From assembly GCA_036346395.1 (NCBI GenBank), contig CM070599.1:30123232-30187231 (forward strand): a stretch of 64,000 nucleotides of DNA, given 5' to 3'. Of the stretch, positions 22,446 through 33,040 are shown in pieces. The position numbers were made by a program, and so were the translations under genes. Every line of letters begins with the position of its first letter. The stretch's first letter is position 1. This stretch comes from Hsuehochloa calcarea. Its lineage: Eukaryota; Streptophyta; Magnoliopsida; Poales; Poaceae. The notes under the pieces are model-generated. The model worked only from the letters and a program-made list of their open reading frames with translations, did not search any database and had not been told where the DNA came from.

Positions 22446-23594
22446 TGTAATACATGTATATACAGGAAAACAGGTTAAATGATCATGTGATGTCCTCAAA
22501 AGCACAATTCAGCCACATCTCATTCTTAGCCCACCAAAAATAGCCCATCAGACGCCCTCTTCACCCACGGTGACTCGGCCCAAGGCCCATTACTGAGCAA
22601 ACCCTAAAAAAATGCCCCCATCCGTACCCCCTTCCCCCACAGTCTCTCTCTCTCTCACATCTCTATCTGACTCTCTCACACAGTCGAACAGCCGTCGCAG
22701 CGGCGGTGGCAGGCCACACCCACACCAAGCGATGACCAGGTGAGCACGGTGGGTTGACAGCTGGCGGGGCGAGGCGCTTGGACATTTGGGTGTGGCGGCC
22801 AGGGAATCGGGAGAAGGGGAGAAAGGAGCGCAGCAGTGGTGGCCTGCTCTGTTCCCCAAGCATAGCGCCTTAGCGAGGTGGGGAGGCTGGCGGGGCGAGG
22901 CGTGCTACTTGGAGCACAACAGCGCAAGGTGAGGCATGGCAACGCTCTGCTCGCCTGCTCCGAGCCTCGAGCCACCGAGCATAGCGCCACAACGGGGCAG
23001 GGCGATCGGCGGAGCGAGGGTGAGCGAGAGCATGGGCGGCTGTGTGTAGTGGGGTGGGGTCGCGACGACCTAGGAGAAGAGGACGACGAGGTGGCGAGCC
23101 GGTGCCCGGCGACACCGAGAAGCTGCGGCGCATGTACTGACCACTGAGGTACCCAATTCCTAAGCCGGTTTGAAATTTCTTAATTATTTTATAATTTTTT
23201 TAAATTATTTGAGAATTGAGATGTTGTCTTTAGTACGAATAATTTGTACTTCAATTATTGTTATCGTTGACCTCTATGTTTTATATTGATAAATATTTTT
23301 CAAACTTCAAAGCACGCAAAAGCCACCGTAACCGCCCACCACGAAACTCCCGTCGTCCTACCACCCAACCTGACAAAATGACAACGCTCGTGACTCACCT
23401 ACACACCAACAGTCCAACACAAGCTCTGCGCTGCCATTTCCCATGCATGCATGCGCTCACGCGTACGTGCATCCAACTGCAGTGCAAACTTTTGTGAGCC
23501 CCTACGATACAAATAGCACCGCCCAAGACCACGGATCCGACCAAGAACGCGCACACGTCCGCTGTTGAAGTTGCACCGCACGAACAGATCGACA
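22446..23594. other. Intergenic sequence ahead of the carboxylesterase
   Basis: A CT-rich tract lies at about 22640-22680. The 22.68-23.14 kb stretch is GC-rich, with open frames on both strands but no recognisable domain. From 23160 to 23590 the sequence is AT-rich and then turns GC-rich toward the gene. I see no clean TATA box at the expected distance from the ATG. Confidence 0.4.
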
Positions 23595-24557
23595 ATGTCG
23601 AAAGGCACGGCCGCCGCCAATGCCGGCGACGAGGTCGTGCACGACTTCGCCCCGCTGCTCCTGGTCTACAGGAGCGGCCGGCTCGAGCGGCCCCTCTCCA
23701 CGCCGCCCGTCCCGCCCGGCCACGACGCCGCGACGGGCGTCGCGTCCAAGGACGTGCCCCTCTCCCCCTTCTCGTTCGTGCGCCTCTACCTCCCGCAGGG
23801 CGCCGGCGACGGCGACGCCAAGAAGCTCCCCATCGTCGTCTACTTCCACGGAGGGGGCTTCGTGATCGGATCGGCCGCGTCCGGCGCGTACCATCGCTGC
23901 CTCAACGACCTCGCCGCGGAATGCCCCGCCGTCGCCGTCTCCGTCGACTACCGCCTCGCTCCGGAGCACCCGCTCCCAGCCGTGTACGAGGACTCCATCG
24001 CGGCCCTCAAGTGGGTGCTCTCTGCCGCCGACCCGTGGATCGCCGAGCACGGCGACCTTGCCAGCGTCTTCCTCGCGGGCGACAGCGCCGGCGGCAACAT
24101 CTGTCACCACCTCGCCATGCACCCGGACATCAAGGACGCGCGTCTGAAAGGCATCGTCCTGATCCACCCGTGGTTCTGGGGCAAGGAGCCCATCGGCGAA
24201 GAGCCCCGTGGCGCGGCGGGGCGCGCGGAAGGCGGGGAGCAGAAGGGCCTGTGGGAGTTCGTGTGCCCCGGCGCGGCGGACGGCGTGGACGACCCCCGGA
24301 TGAACCCGATCGCGCCGGGAGCGCCGGGGCTGGAGAGGCTGGCGTGCGGGAAGGTGATGGTGTGCGTGGCCGAGGGGGACTTCCTGCGGTGGCGAGGCAG
24401 GGCGTACGCGGAGGCGGCAGCACAGGCGAGGGGTCCCGAGCCGGCGGTTGAGTTGTTCGAGTCGGAGGGCGTCGGGCACGTGTTCTACCTGTTCGAGCCC
24501 GCGCTGGAGAAGACCAGGGAGCTGCTCCAGAGGATCGCGGCGTTCGTCAACGCGTAG
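23595..24557 (+). CDS. Class I carboxylesterase (plant CXE / GID1-like alpha/beta hydrolase)
   Basis: This intronless gene encodes 320 residues, a normal length for plant CXEs. The first ATG is 23595; the frame is open slightly upstream but has no ATG there. Visible motifs are the oxyanion-hole HGGGF at residues 85-89, 'YRLAPEHPLPA' at 119-129, the nucleophile elbow GDSAGG at 162-167 (Ser164), the acid in 'AEGDFLRWRG' (Asp262) and His295 in 'GVGHVFY'. The catalytic triad is therefore complete. The catalytic His separates it from GID1 gibberellin receptors, which lack it. The family hydrolyses short acyl esters in the cytosol; some members act as dehydratases or in xenobiotic and hormone-ester metabolism. 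The substrate here is unknown. There is no signal peptide. Very high GC is typical of grass single-exon genes. A MULE starts about 85 bp after the stop. Confidence 0.93.
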   Translation: MSKGTAAANAGDEVVHDFAPLLLVYRSGRLERPLSTPPVPPGHDAATGVASKDVPLSPFSFVRLYLPQGAGDGDAKKLPIVVYFHGGGFVIGSAASGAYHRCLNDLAAECPAVAVSVDYRLAPEHPLPAVYEDSIAALKWVLSAADPWIAEHGDLASVFLAGDSAGGNICHHLAMHPDIKDARLKGIVLIHPWFWGKEPIGEEPRGAAGRAEGGEQKGLWEFVCPGAADGVDDPRMNPIAPGAPGLERLACGKVMVCVAEGDFLRWRGRAYAEAAAQARGPEPAVELFESEGVGHVFYLFEPALEKTRELLQRIAAFVNA

Positions 24558-24684
24558 TGAGCGAGGAGGGTACGACTAGGAGAAGCTAGGCGCGCGCGCG
24601 CGCGTTCGTTTGTTGACGAAAGCAATATATGATGAAAAATATAAAAATAAATAGTTAACCTAAAAAATAGCAAAAATAGATTCC

Positions 24685-24748
24685 TATCTTCAGTTCAACT
24701 GACGATAGATACCCTGCCCCCTTCTGTCGCCGGTTCAACTGGCGACAG
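24685..24748. repeat. Two palindromes near the MULE terminus
   Basis: The palindrome at 24685-24709 pairs 'ctatc' and 'tcagttcaactga' with 'gatag'. The one at 24724-24748 pairs CTGTCGCC with GGCGACAG around 'ggttcaact'. Copy 2 has equivalent, more diverged palindromes at about 62050-62140. Conserved position in both copies suggests a terminal regulatory or transposase-binding role. Confidence 0.75.
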
Positions 24749-25026
24749 AACTCCATCCCTACAAAAGCTCGATAAAACCCTAAAATTCGCACAAGATTCA
24801 TTTATGTTCGAAAAAAACAGGAAGAGGGAAGGAGAGAAACTAGCGAAGCGTTGCCCGTCCGGTTCCTCACCTGTTTGAGGTAATTGTTTGAACCGAATGG
24901 ATTACATAGTTTTAGATGTTCGGTTGCGTAGTGCAGTATGTTGTACATAATTCTTTTCTATGGGTAGTCTTATTTTAGATATGTGGTTAATCGTGAAAAT
25001 ATTCTTCATGGTGTGGTACGTCAATT

Positions 25027-28000
25027 ATGTCGAACGTCACAAATTTCAAAATTTACTACGGTTCAGAGACTATTCTGGAGGGTCCCGGGGATAGACCTAA
25101 GTTATTACCAATCAGTGATTGTGTCCCTGCCAAGAGCAGAGGGGTGTACATGGGATATTGTGATGCGATGGTTGTTTCACATATTCCAAGCGGATCGTGA
25201 TGTGTATGATCTGAGATCGAGTTACCTTGCCCCTCGAGCAACACAGCTCACATATTTGGAGTTAGTGCAGCTGAAAGGAACAAAGTCATGACAGTCATAT
25301 CTACGCGTGGCGAGAGAGGGAGGGTAAGGTAGTCAGAGTCGAGATCCTAAGTTCGATCGATTTGCCTCCTGTAGGATTGAATCGTAGTATCGAATAGTAG
25401 AATCGGCGATTCTATAGAATTGTAAAAATACACATATCTAGCATCTATATTATAAGTTTGTATGATTCTTATATGATTTACCACTTACTTATAACTAAAA
25501 AGGGACAAAACACTTTTTATCGCACAACAGAAAAACATAATGTTACTGACATGATGGGTGATATAGTTCTGAACTACAGGAGAACAACCAATGACCATGA
25601 CTAGTTTACTACAATTACATGAGAAATATTCACAACTTTTGTAAATCAATATCTAATTACAACACTTGCATGTTCCTTAAAAGCAACTAGACATACTCCA
25701 AGAATAAAAATAGCTTATCATTATCAAGCTCAAGATTGTTTATGTCATAATATAGGTATTTGTACTAGCATTACCACACTGAAATAATATTTTGCATGCA
25801 CCTTGCTTATTTATAGTTTCATTATCAGAAATTAATATAAATAAATTTTGCTCTTAAAAATATCAACAAACCCTGGCCTCTAAAAAATCCAAAAAATTGC
25901 AAAAAATTGTTTTTTTTAAACCCCAAACGACTCTACCACGATTCTACTCTGCGATTCTACTCTTTGGATCGTGACTCTACCACGATTCTATCTTATTCTG
26001 ATTCACGGTGCGATTTGAATCAACAAGCTGTCGTGTATTCGTAGAATCGTAAGACCATAAGAGTAGGATCGCGATTCTAACTACCTTGAGGGAGGGTGGG
26101 ATTTGGTCTTTCTAGCCCAGACATATGCCAAACCCATTATTGCATCCGCGACTGAACAAGAAGGGGGTGGTGATGCTGAATAAGAAGTCGCTGACTCCAG
26201 CCATAGCACGGCGCACACAGTTGTCGAAGCTCCCGATATTGCTGATGCTGTCGACGAAGACCTTGAAGAAGTAGCTCCTTCAGTCAGGTAGGCCAGTGGG
26301 CATGCTGACGGGGGTGAGGAGCTGGAAGCCATTGTGCAAAAGATGGACCAGGAATTCCGGGACTACAATGCATTGTCAGAAGATGAAGGATCCGACGACG
26401 AGGATGATGTGGAACATTTGGCGGTTCCATCCGAGTGGAACACATAACAATTCGATAACCTCGTCGTGGACGAAGGCTCTCGTGTGCCGTGGGAGTACGA
26501 CCGGAGCGAGGTCAGGCAAGGAGCTGTGTACAAATACAAGAAGGTCGTGCAGGAGGCGATCAAATTCTAGCCCTTGTTGGTGCGGCACACATTCATAGTC
26601 GTCAAGTCTAACTCAAGATGCTATGACGTGAAGTGTAAAAGAGAGGGATGCTCTTGGCGAGTGCACGCATTTCAGCCTAAGTCGGGCACTTATTAGAAGT
26701 GCTCTATAGTAGTCCCGCACACATGCGTCGTCGATGAGTCAATGTAGTCCCACAAGAACCTGTCATCAGGCTTCATCACCAACCTCATGTACGGTGAGAT
26801 CGTGGATAATCTTGATTTCGAGCCATGATCCATCATTCGTGCGATTGAGGCAAAGTTCTAGTACACAATCAGCTATGCCAAGACTTAGAGGGCAAAACAG
26901 AAGGTAGTGGAATCAAGGTTCGACACATTCGAGGATTCCTACCACAACCTCTCCAGGCTACTCCGAGTAGTACAAGACAGAACTGGACACTCATGTCGAC
27001 ATTCAAGACGCCACAAATCCGAAGCGGGCCGATAAGACGGTACTACATCGAGCATTATTCACCTTTGGTCCATGCATCAATGCATTCTGTTACTGTCGTC
27101 CAATCTTGGGTGTAGATGGTACATTTCTAACTGAAAAGTACAAGAGCCATATACTGACCGCAATAGCGATGGACGACAACAATCAAATTCTTCCCGTGGT
27201 ATTAACTTTCGTTGAAAGCGAGAACACAGACAGCTGGTTGTGGTTCCTGAATAATATGAGGATTTCTGTTATACAGGGCCGTCCAAATGTATGCATCATT
27301 CGTGATCGGCATGTCGGGCAGTTCAGTGCAATAACCCAGCTACAACAAGGAGATAACAAACCATTTGCATGGGCGGATCTGCAGAGCATGTGCTGCATGA
27401 GGCACTTGGGCAAGCTTCTACAAGAAGTTCCGCAACAAGGACCCGATGAACCTGTTCAAGCGGTTGTGCAACCAGAATCAGTGAAGTTTGAAGCACTCTG
27501 AAATATTCTGGATGAGCAAACCCGGATGCACAGAAGGGAGGTAGCAAAAAGGACCACCCCAATCACTGACCAGGCCCCCGAAGCATTGCCACGGCCACCC
27601 ACAGATGGTCCCTGTCTGACAAGGTGGACGGGGGCGCAGATGAAATGCTTCTCGGACTGGATTGAGCACGAACCTAAGGAGAAGTGGTCGTTGTTGCATG
27701 ACAGGGGTGGTGCTCGATATGGTGTCATGACAATCAATCTAGCCGAGGTTTACAACTGGGTCATGCGTGTCGTAAGGTGTCTCCCTTCGGTTGTTATTGT
27801 GGAGACAATTCTCCGCGGTATGACAAACTACTTCGTTGATAGAAGAAACAACGTGTCGCTCGCCACGACAAATGATAGAGTACTGTATTCTGCCATGATC
27901 ACTAAGTACATGGAGGAGAAGAGCAAACGGTGAGATGCATCGCGCATTCAAGATTGGCACAAGGGAGCTTCGTTTCGAGATAATGTGCGGGGATAAAGGA

Positions 28001-28520
28001 CGTCGCGGGACGAACCGCGAGGGGATTACCCACGAGTGCACGCTACACCGCTCTAGTTGTGTATGACTTGCCACAAGCCCCTTCTTTTGTATAGACCCGC
28101 TCCCATGTCATGGCCTCATGTTCCACAGTGGCGCAGCATCCGAGGCGTACCTCTCTAACTACTTCAACAAGGAGGCGGTGATGCAAACATGGAGTGTAGA
28201 GATGTATGGTTACACCGTGGTTGCCCATTTCACTAGCCATTCGAGCCGGGAGCAACTAATATGGGCCGCGGATATTGAAAGGCTGAAAGGAAAGGTCGGC
28301 CGGCGATAGGTACGACGCATCAGGAGCGACATGGATGAAGCAAAAGCCGGACATCGTACGAAGAAGTGCTCCATTTGCAGGAGTATGGGCACACCTTCAA
28401 GAAATATCCGACGAGAAATCCTCAGGACGAAGGAGACACCAACACTCCGGACGTCGCCACGGGGGCCTCATACGGTCGCTTGACTCGAGGCAGTCCACAT
28501 GGGGGACGTTGAGCCACTGC
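25027..28520 (+). pseudogene. MURA-type transposase (MULE), copy A, decayed
   Basis: The start MSNVTNFKIYYG at 25027 matches the second copy (62446). The order is as follows: a MURA N-terminal region (to about 25310); an acidic linker after the nested insertion (26.1-26.6 kb); a FLYWCH/WRKY-like 'CYDVKCKREGCSWRVHAF' zone (about 26620); a 'NLSSGFITNLMYGEIVDN' zone (about 26755); and the MULE DDE core from 27106 with 'GVDGTFL' (first Asp), 'LTAIAMDDNNQILPV', 'VESENTDSWLWFL' and 'CIIRDRHVG' (second Asp). Further blocks are 'RYGVMTINLAEVYN' (about 27716), a SWIM-like region (about 28090-28240) and a CCHC knuckle 'KCSICRSMG' (about 28350) whose histidine is out of frame and whose last cysteine reads Tyr. 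Many stops and frameshifts occur, and the leader intron's acceptor AG is lost. It is not functional. Confidence 0.85.
25326..26087. mobile_element. Nested 762-bp TIR transposon in MULE copy A
   Basis: The exact 10-bp direct repeat GAGGGAGGGT lies at 25316-25325 and 26088-26097. The element starts AAGGTAGTCAGAGTCGAGAT and its right end, reverse-complemented, starts AAGGTAGTTAGAATCGCGAT; over the first 24 positions 21 match. Copy 2 of the host MULE carries the uninterrupted sequence 'gagggagggagggtggg' at the homologous point (about 62737-62753), an empty site. Internal sequence is AT-rich, with many 'gattctac'/'gtagaatc' subterminal repeats and no coding. A 9-10 bp duplication points to Mutator-like origin, though the TIR is short for that group. 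Confidence 0.88.
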
Positions 28521-28660
28521 CACGGGAAATCACATAAAGTTGTAATATGTGATTGCCAATGTTCTGGAATATCACTTTCATTTGTAAAAAAACTAGGTGT
28601 TATGACATTTTGCTCAATGTTATGTAATATCAGTGTGACATATCGTAGTTTTGAGTAATA

Positions 28661-28985
28661 GCAAATTCGCAAGATTTAATCTTCCTTACCAACTTGTGGG
28701 AGAAACGAACAATACTCAAAACCTATAGTACTCGAAACCGGTAGTACATGATCTTGATTTCAGTCAATTTACTCCATGGACCAATGATGATTCGGCTAAT
28801 TGCTATAACTTCACCAGAAATACATTAGAGTCCTGTAAACAGAAGAACATTACACATGTTTACATGGCATGATGGTTCAACTAAATGCTTTAGTCATCCT
28901 CCCTACTACTACGATACACTAGGACACAAGCATCCGGACCATGTAAATATACATGTCTTTACGAGATAGTAAAAAATATGGCGGG
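28661..28985. repeat. 16-bp minisatellite (left block) and spacer
   Basis: 'tactc(a/g)aaac' units occur at 28713 and 28729, with a diverged 'tacatg' at 28745, giving exact 16-bp steps. Consensus TACTCGAAACGAACAG is shared with the larger array at 30062-30290. The rest of the interval is AT-rich spacer. Confidence 0.65.
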
Positions 28986-29889
28986 ACTACTAAGGAATGA
29001 CCCAACCTACTGCATGGATAGGGGCCATTTACCATTCCTTGTGACCTCGGCGTTGTACTCCTCGCCAGCTTCCCTCGCCTTGGATGCTATTTCCCTCTTT
29101 TTCTCACACTCTCTCGCGAGCCTCGCGCTCCTTGCATTTGCACGTCTCGAGATGAGTTTTCGCCTCCCAACGAATTTGGTTATTTTGCTCATCGTTGCGC
29201 GCCTCCTCCCGAATCTAGTGCGTCCTTTTGGCATCCCACCCCTCGTAGTCCATACGCCACTGGCCACGTAGGTGGATCTCTTGGTCGATCCACTTGCGGT
29301 AGCCACATAGCAGATCCGGGGACTACTCGTAGAAGGGAGAGGTTGTTAGTGCGTACTTTAAAAGAGTAATAGTAGGGGAACATACTGTAATAGGTCCTTA
29401 CCGACTGCCGATAGCTGCTCATGTCTCAACGGTAGTCCGGATAGTCCGAGGAGTAGTTCACGTAACCCCAGTAATGCATGCCAAGGCTTATTCGGTGCTT
29501 GAACTTGAAAAACTTGTATGAGTCTCTGCACCAACAGAGAGGCGGCGTATCCCCCTCGGGCGGCCCCTCCGACGAAGGCACCGTGGGCATGTTTGGGACG
29601 GGGATGCTGCATCTGGGGGTGACATCATTGTGGGAGGTGCCCTCCTAGCACGCTCCCTTTGTTCGTCTAGGGCCACAACACGCCTTACAAGTTCGTGGAT
29701 CTCTTCCCATTGCTTCTGCTTGTCCATCTTTGTGAGATTGTGTTGAAGTGTTGACACATGAGAACACACCATGGAATGGGTAATATTTATAGGGCGAGGC
29801 GGCCCTGCGTACGCAGCTGAATTATAATTCGGTTGATAAAAATTTGCGTCCGCGAGGCAGCGTTGCGCAAAGCTGATTCGTTGGGTCAT
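28986..29889 (-). pseudogene. Minus-strand accessory protein of the MULE, decayed
   Basis: From the start at 29889 the frame reads MTQRISFAQRC, then 'MDKQKQWEEIHELVRRVVALDEQRERARR' (helical, charged), and continues, after frame changes, with 'YRKWIDQEIHLRGQWRMDYEGWDAKRT' and a Glu/Arg/Lys-rich coiled-coil-like tail to about 29000. Such charged tails are typical of second-gene products in grass MULEs. I cannot assign a function. The gene is convergent with the transposase. It has stops and frameshifts, so it is probably dead; it may be the 3' part of the PMD gene upstream. Confidence 0.45.
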
Positions 29890-30063
29890 GTTGCTGCGTA
29901 AAGCTGTCTCGTTGGGTCATGTTGTTGTGCAAAGATGTCTCGTTGGGTCACATCACTGTGGAAAGCTATCTCGTTGGGTCACATCACTATGCAAAACTGT
30001 CTCTTTGAATCACATCGTTGCGCAAAGCTACCTTGTTGGGTCAAATCGCTGCGCAAAGCTGTA
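29878..30063. repeat. 31-bp tandem repeat, six units
   Basis: Units start at 29878, 29909, 29940, 29971, 30002 and 30033, an exact 31-bp period. The consensus contains 'tcgttgggtca', 'catcgctg' and 'cgcaaagctgtc', and a partial unit precedes it. The first units overlap the start codon region of the minus-strand accessory frame (29889). Confidence 0.92.
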
Positions 30064-30290
30064 CTCAAAACGAACAGTACTCGAAATGAATAATACTCGA
30101 AGCCAACAAAGCTCAAACGAAGCGAAGACTAAACCAACAAAGATACTAAATGAACAAAAGATTTGAAACCTACAAGATTTTCGAAGCTAGTGGTACTCGA
30201 AACGAACAGTACTCGAAGTCAGCGGTACTCGAAACGAATAGTTCTCGAAACCCACAATACTCGAAATGAACAATACTATAGTGGATGTCG
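30062..30290. repeat. 16-bp minisatellite (right block)
   Basis: 'tactcgaa' occurs at 30062, 30078, 30094 and, diverged, at 30110. After a shifted middle part it recurs at 30194, 30210, 30226, 30242, 30258 and 30274, all 16 bp apart. Consensus TACTCGAAACGAACAG. It follows the 31-bp array without a gap and matches the block at 28.7 kb. Confidence 0.9.
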
Positions 30291-30359
30291 AAAAGAGATA
30301 ATGAAATAATATATTACCATTACTATAGTTGTACAAAAATTAATATTTACATGACATCT

Positions 30360-32964
30360 ACTAGTGGCACCTCTTGGGGTGTACCCCGCGTGTCGCCCCC
30401 GGCCGCGCCAGGCATTGGTGCAAGTACATCAAAGGATCAGGCGGTTGACATACCCGACCGACGCGAGGAGCCAGAGGTGGTGTCGCAACATCGAGGTCCA
30501 GCGTCGGTAGGGTTGGCCCCGAGGTCGGTAGGGTCGGCTTCGGCGCACCTGACAGCTGAGAGGCATGTTCCTAGGGGAAGTGGAAGTCCTCGGTGAATAT
30601 CTCGTCATAAGATAAGTCCAGTTCATCCCAACTTGGTGCACGACCTATAAAACATTACGTTACACATGCAATCATAGGAAACCATGAAATTAAATAAGGT
30701 AGTCATACCTGGGGGCACAAAGGCAGCCGCAGATGACTCTGCGTACTCCTGCCCATGTATTGGTGGAACTGGGGACCTGCAAAAGAAAATTATCATTAGT
30801 AACTATTGGGGTTCAAAATAAAGTAGCGGAAGTGAATGTGTCATGCTCACCTGCAAACTGTCCCGAGGAGCTCCCACCACGGTGCCACCATTGCTGCCCC
30901 CTCGTCCACGCACTCGTGAATGTGAATGTGTCCTCGGCCCGCGGCAAGTCGCGATCTGGATCCCTCGCCTCGCCTTCTCCGTGATACGCTGTAAGATCCC
31001 TCTGGCCTCCCCCAAGCGATAACTACTGCGTTCGGCCTGTCAGCTCGAGGATCTCCCAATGTAGATCAACCTGCACACGTAATCAACAAGTTGGAAACCT
31101 AAATCTAGCTAATTAAATATGAAGTGTTGACCGTTGAATATGTACCATGCGGTGGAATACAAAGTATGGCTATGTGGGGTACGTGTCGTGTGTCGCAGCC
31201 TTATGTTGTGGTGGTTTGACCACGACCCGGATGCGCAGCAAAGCCTCATCTAACTGCCATACCACTCCATGTACTCCTCGTACTCCGTGGGGTTGTAGGG
31301 AGCATCCTCCAAGACGACGTCGGCATAGGAGCTGAGCCAGCCATCAACCCAAGGGAACATCCTCTCCGTACAGGTAGTAGTAGCACGTACTCCCTTTCTA
31401 GTGTATATGTGGACGGCAAGACACTCATTTGGTACATATGTAATGCAGATTGTAATAAGGAATTAAAGCGCAAACTAACCCGTGGACGTGGGCTGGCTGC
31501 CGCTGCGCCCAGGGGCTGGGACCTGGTGTCCCAGATCGAACTGGCCTATGACTCGCGCCACCTGGTACTCCTCCAGGAAGACCTCGTGTACCAGTACAAG
31601 TGGTCTCACCTGCACAGACCGGAAAATCCTCTAGGCGCGCACGCGGACACCCTCTCCTACTTGTACAATCTCCAAATGACGCGGTCATCCGTTAACTGGT
31701 CGAACATCACGATGTAGGAAGGTACGACCCCTGCGTGGTGATCGGTGTGTAAGTCACGTGTGTAATAGACCAAAGGAACACTTAGCACACAAAATTGTAA
31801 TTGTATTATGAGAAAATAATAAATGTTCATGAAACTAACCCGTCGGCGGCACCACACCTGCCCATAGTAGGCCGGTTCACATCGCCATCCTCGGCGTATA
31901 AGCTGACCGTGTACGCTCCCAAGTCCAATTGTGGAAGCGCTCGAATGGCCAAAGATGTAGATGTAGCAGGCATCTGGAGAGGATGGAGTTGTCATGGGAC
32001 CAGCGGCACACGTCACATAGTGCGCGGTACGTCGCGCACAGCATGGCCGGACCCTAGGCGCAGGGCTGGATCTCCTCCATCGGCCAGTCTGCAAGCTCAC
32101 ATGTGTAGCGGATGTAGTGCTTATTGATGTTGTCGTCGTGTGGCCCTAGGAACATGACCCACCCAAACAACCACAACACGTAGGCCTCAAAGTGCCTCAT
32201 CACCGCCTCGTTGGGTGCATCCTCCGCCATACGCTCGGGCTGCAAGAAGACATATACACGTCAGCAAGGTTCACAAATGAATTGATGCGAGAGGACAATA
32301 GTTATGAAGACTTATGTAGAACTGGCAGATCCACCTCAGCGTCGGCCCGTACAGGCTGCTGAACTCGTGGTAATCGCTGCCTGGCGGTAGCACATCCTGG
32401 AACCTCGCTAGGAACTATGTGCACCACGTGGGTGAGATCTCATGCGCCGCCATGGGGAAGCCTACGCAGGGCAACCTGGCCAGGAAGCTTACATCCTGCA
32501 GCGTCGGCATCATCTCCCCGCACGGGAGGTGAAACGTGTGTGTCTCCGGCCTCCAGCGGCCGACAAACGCCGTCAGTAGGGCCCTATCGTTTGGAAAACG
32601 CCTAGACGTACGACCAGGACCGCGATCCTGGTCATCCTCCCACGTCGCCTCCACCATCCGTGCCAGTGGAAGGAGCACTGTCGTTCTCAACCTGCGTTGG
32701 GTCTGGTTACGAACGAACATTAGTCCACGCGTAGTAGTCAGGCCACAAATGAGTTTACGAATATCACAATAGCACGTACCTCGGCACCCAGCTTGGGTGC
32801 AACCTCCAGGCCCTGATGGGCGTGCGCAGTCGAAACACACCAAGCTCAATCGACGCCTCACCCTCCTAGGGGAGGATAGTACTGAGGCGGCTACGGTGAT
32901 GTAGGTCAATCACTGGGTCAAGCAACTCGTACGGCCACTCAACAGCGTGATCTGGGTCCACCAT
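30360..32964 (-). pseudogene. Plant mobile domain (PMD, MAIN-like/aminotransferase-like) gene, decayed
   Basis: The start MVDPDHAVEW lies at 32964, followed by 'YELLDPVIDLHHRSRLST', an in-frame TAG, and 'SIELGVFRLRTP'. An intron (donor gtacgt near 32780, acceptor near 32700) precedes the PMD hallmark 'LLTAFVGRWRPETHTFHLPCGEMMPTLQDVSFL' (about 32590-32480), a further TAG, and 'YHEFSSLYGPTLRW'. The next exon (from about 32230) reads 'MRHFEAYVLWLFGWVMF', a stop, and 'MLCATYRALCDVCRW'. Later exons hold 'IVMFDQLTDDRVIWRLY' (about 31710) and 'FPWVDGWLSSYADVVLEDAPYNP' (about 31350), then a low-complexity tail with 'SWDELDLSYDEIF' (about 30620). PMD proteins occur free (MAIN, MAIL1) or inside MULEs and gypsy elements. 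Location and stops indicate the transposon form, now dead. Confidence 0.8.
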
Positions 32965-33040
32965 ACCTAAAAATTCAGTGCATACATTGTGAAGACTACA
33001 AAATGTGTAAAAAGATAATACGAAACGACATTAGCAAACT

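Larger units (their letters stand above)
24641..28660 (+). mobile_element. MuDR-like element A, transposase half
   Basis: The start is defined by alignment with the second copy at 62009 (shared 'aaaaataaatag' onward). Two palindromes centred on 'gttcaact' follow (24685-24709 and 24724-24748). A leader with a donor-like 'gag|gtaatt' near 24878 and the transposase relic come next. The right limit is where zinc-knuckle coding fades. No terminal inverted repeat was paired; if the minus-strand genes to 32.96 kb belong to it, the full element is about 8-9 kb. Confidence 0.7.

Noticed and set aside
23502..24479. 325-codon minus-strand frame opposite the carboxylesterase
   Set aside because: Antisense shadow of a GC-rich coding exon; the plus-strand frame carries the complete hydrolase motifs.
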